From Alphaproteobacteria bacterium UBA2947 (GTDB lineage: Bacteria > Pseudomonadota > Alphaproteobacteria > Rs-D84), in assembly GCA_002348925.1 (NCBI GenBank), contig DEBV01000011.1, forward strand, positions 3,015 to 9,545: a stretch of 6,531 nucleotides of DNA, in the 5' to 3' direction. The notes under the pieces were generated by a model, which worked only from the letters and a program-made list of their open reading frames with translations, did not search any database and was not told where the DNA came from. Shown here piece after piece: positions 1 through 5,653 of the stretch. The stretch's first letter is position 1, and each line of letters starts with the position of its first letter. A program made the translations under genes and the position numbers.

Positions 1-1953
1 TCTATCCAGAACGCTACATACAAAGGTAAATACATTGGTCAGAATACTGTAAGCCAAGGCAGCACAAGTACGATAAGCACATGTCCAACTAATTATCAAG
101 CGGCGAATGGTACAACTGCACAGAGCAACTGTGAAACAGCATGTTCTGCGGGTACTCAGGTTGCAAGCACAACTGCGGCATGTTCTACACCACAAGGTAA
201 CGCATGGTATACATCTGCACATAATGTAAAGTATGGTTCGACATCTGGCACGAATGTAAAGAGTTGTGCGACTGGTTATAACACACCAAACACAACAACA
301 TACACAGACCACGATCAACAAGCAGATTGTAAGATAAGCTGTGATGCTGGTTATTATATCCCAACTGCGGGTGGTGGTTGCCAAGTATGTGCGGCGGGTA
401 AATATTGCAGTGCGATAAGCAATATCGCCGAAACAGCGACAAGTGCGGTGACTGGCAATATCAGAGCGGGATATTTCGCCAACGGTGGTGGTAAAGTTGC
501 CGCCCCAACCAGCAGCAGCGATTGCTTAAGTGGTAAATCTTGCGGTCAATGCACAACAGATTCCACAACTGGCCGTCCAGCATATTCGACCGGGGGTGCA
601 AGCAGTTGTGCAGCATGCCCAGCGGTATCTGGCACATTGGCAAGTCGTGCAACAGGTGTGTATGGCGCATACCCAAGTGTTCATACAAGCATCAATAACT
701 GCTATGCATACTTCACAGATTCTGATGACAATGCTACATTCTCTACGTTGTGTTATTACAACTCAACCGATGGTGTTTATGGTGGAACGAACAGTGCTTG
801 CCAAATATACGCACCAACAAAATGTGCGGCAGGTAAATATAATACAATCCAAAATGCAAGCGAATGGCTCTCATATGGCAATTACGCATCATGTAAAGGT
901 GTTGACTGTATGAAGGGTAAGGTTTGTACAAATACTACCGCTGGATATTATTCACCAGCAGATGCATTGACTCAAACGGCATGTGCGGCGGGTTCATACA
1001 GCAGTGCGGGCGCAAGCAGTTGTACTGCATGTCCAGCGGGTAAGACAACATCTGGCACTGGTACGGCGTTCAGCACCGATGCGAACACCACATGTGCAAC
1101 AAGTTGTTCATCTATCGCGAACATGGATACTTGGAACACACAGACATGGAACAGTTCTAATAATTCCGTAACGAATTTATGTACTGTTGCAACATGTAAG
1201 GCGGGTGCTTATAAATCTGGTAATTCTTGCCCAGTTTGTGCTGCAAACACATATTCAGTCGCTGGTGCAAGCAGTTGTACATCTTGTAACACAACCAACG
1301 GTTATGCGAACAGTGGTGATACAATCGCATCACATGCTGGCGAAGCAAGTTGTAAGACGACTTGCAGTGCGGGTAATTGGGTTGGTTCTGCACGTGCAGC
1401 ATGCAGCAGTGTTGGAAATGGTTATTATTCAACCGCCAGCCAGACCATATCCCAAGGTTCAACTGGTTCACGCAGTGCATGCAGCGCATTATCCAGCGAA
1501 TATACAAATTCTGACAGTGGACGCGACGCGACAACAGATTGCTTCTTGAATACATCTGCAAAGAAATATGTTGCAACAGCCAAGAACAATCAAGTGTGGT
1601 GCGCTGAAAATGGTTATTGCCCAGGTTCTGTAAAGGTATATTACAACAGCGTTGGCGGACGCACAGCGTGTGGTACAGGATTGTTTGCACCTGCGAAATC
1701 TTACAGAAGCCAACAATGCGGACACAAGATGCACGTTGACGGCGCAGACTTTAACGATGTTATCTATCTGCACAGCGATAAAGTGACAACGCCATCGTTC
1801 AATGTTAACTGGAACGACAAGACATGGTATGCAAATATGACACTGACAGAAACAAATATGAACGTGAATTCAAGCCATAAATTCAAAGCGAATTACAATG
1901 GCAAGACATACTATGTGTGCGACGACACAACATGTGATCCGAACAATCCGTAA
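1..1953 (+). CDS. Large cysteine-rich modular repeat protein, probably exported/surface (5'-truncated by the window edge)
   Basis: The reading frame is open from the first base to the TAA at 1951-1953 (650 codons visible); the start is upstream. The GTG at 448 is an internal valine, not a start. I count about 44 cysteines in 650 residues, with much Ser, Thr, Gly, Asn and Ala. Two module types occur. One is ephrin-receptor/GCC2-GCC3-like: CAAG(K/S)Y at residues 130, 275 and 328, and GASSCxxC at about 199, 337 and 422. The other is a Tyr...GST...Cys...Cys unit near residues 10-44, 69-110 and 476-514. From about residue 560 the protein becomes a non-repetitive, Tyr/Asn-rich, probably beta-type C-terminal domain with a final Cys pair (YVCDDTTC). 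No membrane segment or LPXTG-like motif is visible; any signal peptide would be upstream. Regular Cys spacing suggests disulphide-bonded modules outside the cytoplasm. An adhesin or surface-coat role is inference only; no enzyme motif is seen. Confidence 0.85.
   Translation, partial: SIQNATYKGKYIGQNTVSQGSTSTISTCPTNYQAANGTTAQSNCETACSAGTQVASTTAACSTPQGNAWYTSAHNVKYGSTSGTNVKSCATGYNTPNTTTYTDHDQQADCKISCDAGYYIPTAGGGCQVCAAGKYCSAISNIAETATSAVTGNIRAGYFANGGGKVAAPTSSSDCLSGKSCGQCTTDSTTGRPAYSTGGASSCAACPAVSGTLASRATGVYGAYPSVHTSINNCYAYFTDSDDNATFSTLCYYNSTDGVYGGTNSACQIYAPTKCAAGKYNTIQNASEWLSYGNYASCKGVDCMKGKVCTNTTAGYYSPADALTQTACAAGSYSSAGASSCTACPAGKTTSGTGTAFSTDANTTCATSCSSIANMDTWNTQTWNSSNNSVTNLCTVATCKAGAYKSGNSCPVCAANTYSVAGASSCTSCNTTNGYANSGDTIASHAGEASCKTTCSAGNWVGSARAACSSVGNGYYSTASQTISQGSTGSRSACSALSSEYTNSDSGRDATTDCFLNTSAKKYVATAKNNQVWCAENGYCPGSVKVYYNSVGGRTACGTGLFAPAKSYRSQQCGHKMHVDGADFNDVIYLHSDKVTTPSFNVNWNDKTWYANMTLTETNMNVNSSHKFKANYNGKTYYVCDDTTCDPNNP
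142..330 (+). repeat. Protein repeat type 2, copy A (Cys-bounded, about 63 residues)
   Basis: Residues 48-110 of the Cys-rich protein read CSAG-x2-VAS-x3-AC, then N-x-WY, then YGSTSG, C, GY and finally a DC pair. The same order of landmarks returns at 1363-1542. A shorter related block, with YIGQNTVSQGSTS followed by two Cys, sits at residues 11-44, so the unit appears at least three times in the visible part. The copies are diverged at DNA level, which points to old duplication. Confidence 0.6.
595..621 (+). repeat. GASSCxxCP module, copy 1
   Basis: Encodes GASSCAACP. The core GGTGCAAGCAGTTGT is nearly identical in DNA to the copies at 1009 and 1264. The Cys-x2-Cys-Pro pattern after a Gly-Ala-Ser-Ser turn is the core of ephrin-receptor-like/GCC2-GCC3 domains. 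Here the preceding CAAGxY half is replaced by a divergent segment. Confidence 0.6.
982..1044 (+). repeat. CAAGxYSSAGASSCTACPAGK module, copy 2 (most complete)
   Basis: Residues 328-348 carry the full module: Cys-Ala-Ala-Gly, a Tyr-Ser, Ala-Gly-Ala-Ser-Ser, then Cys-x2-Cys-Pro-Ala-Gly-Lys, followed by a Thr/Ser-rich linker to another Cys pair at about 365-369. This is the closest match in the window to eukaryotic ephrin-receptor-like Cys-rich repeats. CAAGKY half-modules also lie at 388-405 and 823-840. Confidence 0.65.
1195..1287 (+). repeat. CKAGAY / GASSCTSC double module, copy 3
   Basis: Residues 399-429 hold CKAGAY, a short CPVC pair, then a second half-module with NTYSVAGASSCTSC. DNA at 1264-1278 repeats GGTGCAAGCAGTTGT from copy 1 exactly; copy 2 differs by one synonymous base. 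This suggests recent recombination or strong constraint at these spots. Confidence 0.6.
1363..1542 (+). repeat. Protein repeat type 2, copy B (Cys-bounded, about 60 residues)
   Basis: Residues 455-514 align by eye with residues 48-110: CSAG, VGS/VAS, an Ala-Cys-Ser, NGYYS against NAWYT, ISQGSTGS against VKYGSTSG, a single Cys, a Tyr, and a closing DC pair. This is the last clear repeat before the C-terminal domain. Confidence 0.55.
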
Positions 1954-1961
1954 GTTTCCCG

Positions 1962-1995
1962 AAAAAATCTCTGCCTGATTCCCGCAGGCAGAGAT
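1962..1995 (-). terminator. Intrinsic-terminator-like hairpin 1, facing leftward
   Basis: A perfect 11-bp stem (1967-1977 with 1985-1995) encloses a 7-nt loop, ATTCCCG. On the minus strand it is followed directly by six T (1967-1962), the classical rho-independent layout. On the plus strand the hairpin is followed by TGCAAACC with no T-run, so it is a poor terminator for the gene it follows. It could also act as a 3' mRNA-stabilising hairpin for that gene. Confidence 0.55.
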
Positions 1996-2020
1996 GCAAA
2001 CCATAAATAAAGTTTCCCGT

Positions 2021-2053
2021 AAAAAAACTCTGCCTGATTCCCGCAGGCAGAGT
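2021..2053 (-). terminator. Intrinsic-terminator-like hairpin 2, facing leftward
   Basis: A perfect 10-bp stem (2027-2036 with 2044-2053) has the same ATTCCCG loop. Six further T follow on the minus strand. In the plus direction a short T5 run at 2060-2064 follows after a 6-nt gap, so weak rightward termination is possible here. Direction is inferred from T-tract placement only. Confidence 0.55.
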
Positions 2054-2097
2054 CAAACCTTTTTCCAAACACCAATGGGGAATTTTAAAGAAAATGC

Positions 2098-2126
2098 TTG
2101 ATTTTCCAAAAAAAACAATATAAAAT
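2098..2126 (+). promoter_or_regulatory. Putative sigma-70-type promoter for rpsD
   Basis: A -35-like TTGATT (2098-2103, preceded by C as in many alphaproteobacterial promoters) and a -10-like TAAAAT (2121-2126) are separated by 17 nt. The predicted start near 2133 gives a leader of about 109 nt before rpsD. The leader has a small possible hairpin (ATCGG 2159-2163 with CCGAT 2176-2180). Boxes were picked by eye. Confidence 0.5.
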
Positions 2127-2241
2127 ACCACACGCTGAATAACCAGAACTGAATAATCATCGGTGTCGTTTGGTCCCGATTGAAATAAGGATTCTGTGAA
2201 ATGTTCGGCACAAGAAAAACCAAAACAAAAGGAAAATTATT

Positions 2242-2874
2242 ATGGCAAGAGCTGGTGCAAAACGTAGCACACGTAAATTAAAAATTGGCCGTTCTTTGGG
2301 TGTTAACCTTTGGGGTCAGGCTAAATCTCCGTTTAACAAACGTAAATATAAACCAGGACAACATGGTCCAACTTCACGTGGATCTTCTTCGTCTGATTAC
2401 GCAAAACAGATGCGTGCTAAACAGACATTGAAAGGTTATTATGGCAATATTGGCGAAAAGAAATTCCACAAATATTATGCAGAAGCTGAAAATATGCGTG
2501 GTGACGCACCTGAAAACTTAATCGGTTTGTTGGAACGTCGTTTGGACGCAGTCGTTTATCGTTCAAAATTGGCACCAACAGTGTTTTCTGCACGTCAATT
2601 GGTAAGCCATGGTCATATCTATGTTAACGGCAAACGCGTAAAAATCGCTTCTTATCGCGTAAACCCAGGTGATGTTATCACTGTCAGCGAAAAAGCAAAA
2701 CAAATGCCATTGGTCGTGTTGGCTTTGGAATCTGGCGAACGCAACTTCCCAGACTATATCACAGTCGACAGCGCGGCATTCACAGCGACTTTCACTCGCG
2801 TTCCAGAATTCGCAGACGTTCCATATCCTGTGCAAATGCAACCAGAATTGGTCGTCGAATTCTATTCTCGTTAA
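2242..2874 (+). CDS. rpsD: Small-subunit ribosomal protein S4 (uS4)
   Basis: Primary 16S rRNA-binding protein that nucleates assembly of the 30S body and helps hold the decoding centre. The 210 residues are close to the usual bacterial length of about 200-210. The N-terminal domain shows KLKIGRSLG, NLWGQAKSP and KPGQHG, and lacks the zinc-binding Cys cluster found in some S4 proteins. The S4 RNA-binding fold runs from about residue 98 to 162 (ERRLDAVVYR, SARQLVSHGHIYVNGKRV, NPGDVI), and the protein ends VEFYSR as typical S4 does. The first ~12 residues (MARAGAKRST) are unusually basic and somewhat variable. The start is supported by AAAAGGA about 9 nt upstream of ATG. It is a single-gene unit between its own promoter and a strong terminator. 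In several bacteria S4 represses its own mRNA; whether that happens here cannot be seen. Confidence 0.98.
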   Translation: MARAGAKRSTRKLKIGRSLGVNLWGQAKSPFNKRKYKPGQHGPTSRGSSSSDYAKQMRAKQTLKGYYGNIGEKKFHKYYAEAENMRGDAPENLIGLLERRLDAVVYRSKLAPTVFSARQLVSHGHIYVNGKRVKIASYRVNPGDVITVSEKAKQMPLVVLALESGERNFPDYITVDSAAFTATFTRVPEFADVPYPVQMQPELVVEFYSR

Positions 2875-2894
2875 TAGAAAATGTTCGCAAATTG

Positions 2895-2922
2895 AAAAAT
2901 CCCGCACTATGTGGGATTTTTT
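2895..2922 (+). terminator. Strong rho-independent terminator after rpsD
   Basis: AAAAATCCC (2895-2903) pairs with GGGATTTTT (2913-2921). A further C-G and A-T pair and one G-T wobble close a three-base loop. A T6 run (2917-2922) ends the structure. It lies 20 nt after the rpsD stop. The A-run on the left side means it could also stop leftward transcription. Confidence 0.85.
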
Positions 2923-2923
2923 A

Positions 2924-2953
2924 TTGGAATTTTTTATATAAAAGTGTTATTAT
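2924..2953 (+). promoter_or_regulatory. Putative promoter for the trpS operon
   Basis: TTGGAA (2924-2929) and TATTAT (2948-2953) are spaced by 18 nt, directly after the rpsD terminator and 25 nt before the trpS start codon. The predicted transcript starts near 2960, leaving a leader of about 20 nt with room only for the ribosome binding site, so no trp-type attenuator is present. The region is very AT-rich, so other box choices are possible. Confidence 0.4.
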
Positions 2954-2978
2954 CTTGGACATAATAAAGGCAAAAAAA

Positions 2979-3974
2979 ATGATAGATGATAAAATTGTTT
3001 TAACTGGAATTAAACCAACTGGCACACCCCATATTGGAAACTATATCGGGGCGCTGAAGCCATTGATTGATTTGTCGCAAAATCATAAAACAATTATGTT
3101 TATCGCAGATTTGCACGCGCTTAATGCCGAAAGAGATGCCAAGGCAATTAAACAACATACTTATGAAATCGCCGCACTGATGATTGTGATGGGATTGAAT
3201 TTGGAAAATACTGCTTTCTTTCGTCAGTCTGATGTTGATGAAATCTATAAAATGTCTAACTTTTTGATGAACGTGACACCAAAGGGTTTAATGAATCGCG
3301 CCCATTCTTACAAGGCAAAAGTTGAAAAAAATACTGAAATTGGCGAAGATGTTGATGCGGGTGTAAATATGGGATTGTATACCTATCCCGTTCTTATGGC
3401 GGCGGATATTTTGCTTTATAATTCAGATATTGTTCCTGTTGGCAAAGATCAAAAACAACATGTTGAATTCGCGCGCGATATTGCGGGCTATTTCAATAAT
3501 ATTTATGGCGAAACTTTTAAATTGCCAACGCCTGTTATCGGCGAAGATACTGGTGTTCTGCCAGGGCTGGATGGACGCAAGATGAGTAAATCTTATGATA
3601 ACACTATCCCGCTTTTCGCGCCAAGCAATGAATTAAAGAAAAAAATTATGCGGATTATCACTGATTCTAAGACACCAGAAGAACCAAAGAATCCTGATGA
3701 ATCTACGATTTTCCAAATATACAAATGTTTCGCAAATGAATCTGAAATCGCTGCATTGCGCAAACGGTTTCTTGACGGCGGTATGGGATATGGCGAAGCA
3801 AAAACTATTTTGTTCGAAAAAATAGATTCTGTGTTAAGCGAACCACGCAAAGAATACGAACGCTTGATGGCAAACAAATCTGAAATCGATGCAGTGTTGG
3901 CCGAAGGCGCAAAACGCGCTGGGTTCATCGCCGCAAAAACTATCGCAAAAGTAAAAAAGAAAATGTTAGGTTAA
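2979..3974 (+). CDS. trpS: Tryptophan--tRNA ligase (class I)
   Basis: Charges tRNA-Trp with tryptophan using ATP, in the cytoplasm. The 331 residues fit the compact bacterial enzyme. The class I HIGH-type signature is TGTPHIGNY (residues 14-22) and KMSKS is intact at 201-205, preceded by LPGLDGR. YPVLMAADILLY (136-147) and VPVGKDQKQH (152-161) form the conserved Trp-site and dimer-interface region. The ATG at 2979 is chosen because AAAGG (2966-2970) lies 8 nt upstream and the TrpS fold begins right after it; an in-frame TTG at 2892 would start inside the rpsD terminator. The gene heads an operon with the SIMPL gene, 21 nt downstream. FRQSDV, MNRAHSYKAKV and EDVDAGVNMGLYTYPVLM recall, from memory, the TrpS lineage of Xanthomonas-like gammaproteobacteria more than usual alphaproteobacterial TrpS. 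Confidence 0.97.
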   Translation: MIDDKIVLTGIKPTGTPHIGNYIGALKPLIDLSQNHKTIMFIADLHALNAERDAKAIKQHTYEIAALMIVMGLNLENTAFFRQSDVDEIYKMSNFLMNVTPKGLMNRAHSYKAKVEKNTEIGEDVDAGVNMGLYTYPVLMAADILLYNSDIVPVGKDQKQHVEFARDIAGYFNNIYGETFKLPTPVIGEDTGVLPGLDGRKMSKSYDNTIPLFAPSNELKKKIMRIITDSKTPEEPKNPDESTIFQIYKCFANESEIAALRKRFLDGGMGYGEAKTILFEKIDSVLSEPRKEYERLMANKSEIDAVLAEGAKRAGFIAAKTIAKVKKKMLG

Positions 3975-3995
3975 TAAAGCACAAGGAGAGAGAAT

Positions 3996-4727
3996 ATGAA
4001 AAAATATGTTATCTGGATTTTATCTGTTATCGGTTTTGGCGCAGTCGTGTCGCTGGCTTTCGATTTTGTGAAAAAACCAGTCGAGGTTCGCAAAATAAAT
4101 GTATCTGGGGAATGTTTGACTTCTGTACCAAAAGATAGAACCGCGATAACTTTGCGCGTGACGACTTTGGATAAAAACGCCGCGAAATCTATGAAAATGG
4201 CAACTGACAAGATGGCAGAAATAACAGATTATCTGAAAACTGCCGATGTCAAGATGCAGACCACTGAATTTAATTCTTATGAAAAAACAGAATGGAATCA
4301 CGAACTGCAAAAATCTGTGGATTTAGGAATTGAAACACGTATTGCTGTTGAAGTGTCCGCAGATAATATGGAAAAAATTGAAGCGGTGTTGAATAAATTC
4401 GCGGGACAAGAAGATGTCTTTACAGAAAACCTGCGCATGTTTACCAGCAGCGAAACTTTGAAGCCTGCGTTGGATAAATGTTTATCTGTCGCACTGGACG
4501 ATGCACGTGCGCGCGCAAATGCTTTGGTTAGTGGCGACAATTTAAAGGCTGGAAAATTATTGTCTGTTTCGTATGATAATATTTCTTATGGCGAAAGACC
4601 TGTGGCAAACTATCGTTTAATGGGCGCAAAAATGGCAGTCGCAGAATCTTTCGACACCAGTGGCAGCATCGTCGGCAAAGATACTGAAATAACAGTTAAT
4701 GTTTCCGCAACCTTTGAAATAAAATGA
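3996..4727 (+). CDS. SIMPL-domain (DUF541, YggE-like) membrane-anchored periplasmic protein
   Basis: The 243 residues begin with a short basic start (MKK) and a hydrophobic segment at about 4-25, with no lipobox and no clear signal-peptidase site, so an N-terminal inner-membrane anchor with a periplasmic domain is likely. The rest matches the SIMPL domain: INVSGEC (34-40) as the first strand, a central alpha/beta region, ARANALVSG followed by KAGKLLSVSYDN, and a closing ITVNVSATFEI strand. The molecular role of the family is poorly defined; E. coli YggE has been linked to oxidative-stress tolerance. A strong ribosome binding site, AAGGAG (3983-3988), lies 7 nt before ATG. It is the middle gene of the trpS operon, and its TGA overlaps the xerC start (ATGA). 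I infer no functional link with trpS beyond cotranscription. Confidence 0.85.
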   Translation: MKKYVIWILSVIGFGAVVSLAFDFVKKPVEVRKINVSGECLTSVPKDRTAITLRVTTLDKNAAKSMKMATDKMAEITDYLKTADVKMQTTEFNSYEKTEWNHELQKSVDLGIETRIAVEVSADNMEKIEAVLNKFAGQEDVFTENLRMFTSSETLKPALDKCLSVALDDARARANALVSGDNLKAGKLLSVSYDNISYGERPVANYRLMGAKMAVAESFDTSGSIVGKDTEITVNVSATFEIK

Positions 4728-5644
4728 ACGAAATAATTGCTGAATTTATCGACTATTTGTTGAATACGAAAAATTATTCAACGCATACTGCGGCGGCGTA
4801 CGAAAACGATATTCGTGATTTTATTAAATTCTTGGCGCGATTCAATAATGGCGATGTAGATGTTGCAAGCGTCGTAAGTTGCGACACCCTTGGCTTTCGT
4901 GGTTGGATGGCAGATCGTGCAAAACGCGAATTGACCCATAAATCAACAGCACGCGCGTTGTCTTCGCTGCGAACTTTCTATAAATGGTTGGCACGACAAA
5001 AGAATATGCAAAATGATGCCATAGATTTGATTTCTGCGCCAAAGGTCGAACGCAAACTTTCCAAAGCAATCGAAACAACAGATGTCGCCGATATGCATGC
5101 AGCAATACGTTCCCTGGATTTCGAAGAACCATGGATTGCCGCACGCGATTGGGCGTTGGTGGTTTTGATATTTGGGTGCGGTCTGCGTATAAGTGAAGCC
5201 TTGTCTTTAAAAAATGGCGATGTCGCGCACAGGCCAGAATCTTTGCGTATAATCGGTAAAGGAAACAAAGAACGAATTGTTCCTGTTTTGCCAGCGGTAC
5301 ATGTCGCGATTGAAAAATATATGCGGATAAATCCGTACGGACAAAATCCGCGCGAACCACTTTTTCGCAGTGTTCGTGGGTTGCCTATGTCGGCACGTAT
5401 GGCGGAAAAAGTTGTTGAAAAATTGCGGCACTATTTGCAATTACCTGATTATGTAACACCGCATGCTTTGCGGCATACTTTTGCGACCGCCCTGTTGGCT
5501 GGTGGCGCTGATTTAAGAAGTTTACAAGAATTATTGGGCCACGCATCGCTTTCCACCACGCAACTTTATACCAAAGTAAACATGGCGGAAATTATGGATG
5601 CTTATAATCACGCACACCCCATGGCAAATGGGGACGATGCGTAA
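4724..5644 (+). CDS. xerC: Tyrosine recombinase XerC (chromosome dimer resolution)
   Basis: A 306-residue tyrosine recombinase of normal Xer length. An N-terminal SAM-like core-binding domain (about 1-95, with YSTHTAAAYENDIRDF and a central RALSSLRTFYKWL helix) is followed by the catalytic domain. The catalytic set is complete: R155 in GCGLRISEALSL, K179 in GKGNKER, H247 and R250 in HALRHTFAT, H273 in LLGHASLSTT, and the nucleophile Y282 in QLYTKV. GCGLRISEAL is typical of XerC, whereas XerD usually has a variant such as TGLRVSEL, so XerC is preferred. With its partner XerD it would resolve chromosome dimers at dif under FtsK control. The start codon overlaps the preceding stop (ATGA) and has no good Shine-Dalgarno, implying translational coupling to the SIMPL gene. 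No integron, phage or attachment site lies beside it, so it looks like the housekeeping enzyme. Confidence 0.93.
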   Translation: MNEIIAEFIDYLLNTKNYSTHTAAAYENDIRDFIKFLARFNNGDVDVASVVSCDTLGFRGWMADRAKRELTHKSTARALSSLRTFYKWLARQKNMQNDAIDLISAPKVERKLSKAIETTDVADMHAAIRSLDFEEPWIAARDWALVVLIFGCGLRISEALSLKNGDVAHRPESLRIIGKGNKERIVPVLPAVHVAIEKYMRINPYGQNPREPLFRSVRGLPMSARMAEKVVEKLRHYLQLPDYVTPHALRHTFATALLAGGADLRSLQELLGHASLSTTQLYTKVNMAEIMDAYNHAHPMANGDDA

Positions 5645-5653
5645 ATATCGGGG

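Larger units (their letters stand above)
1952..2053. repeat. Tandem direct repeat, two copies of a 44-nt hairpin-bearing unit
   Basis: Unit 1 (1952-1995) and unit 2 (2010-2053) share the order AAGTTTCCCG, A-run, CTCTGCCTGATTCCCG and CAGGCAGAG, about 58 nt apart. Differences are confined to the A-run and the outermost stem base pair, where compensating changes keep both stems perfect. Unit 1 begins inside the stop codon of the Cys-rich gene. It looks like a local duplication or two copies of a dispersed palindromic element. Confidence 0.85.

Noticed and set aside
530..1690. Several long reading frames on the other frames and on the minus strand across the Cys-rich gene
   Set aside because: They are shadows of a compositionally biased repeat gene: low-complexity Val/Gln/His or Cys/His/Leu-rich translations with no recognisable domain and no ribosome binding site.
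448..1953. GTG at 448 as the start of a separate 501-residue protein
   Set aside because: The same frame is open without a stop from base 1 and has the same Cys-rich repeat character before 448, and no ribosome binding site precedes the GTG.
1952..2053. CRISPR-like or IS-end interpretation of the tandem repeat
   Set aside because: Only two copies, separated by 14 nt, each with an internal perfect stem, and no transposase or cas gene nearby; hairpin/terminator-like elements explain it better.
2892..2978. Extended trpS start at TTG 2892
   Set aside because: It would put the start inside the rpsD terminator stem and add 29 residues not seen in TrpS; the ATG at 2979 has a well-placed AAAGG.
4842..5360. 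172-codon minus-strand reading frame inside xerC
   Set aside because: It lies wholly within a clearly functional xerC with all catalytic residues, and its translation resembles no family I recognise.
4724..5644. Phage or integron integrase acting on a local attachment site
   Set aside because: Length, GCGLRISEAL box and operon context match housekeeping XerC, and no att-like repeats, tRNA gene or cassette array flank it.
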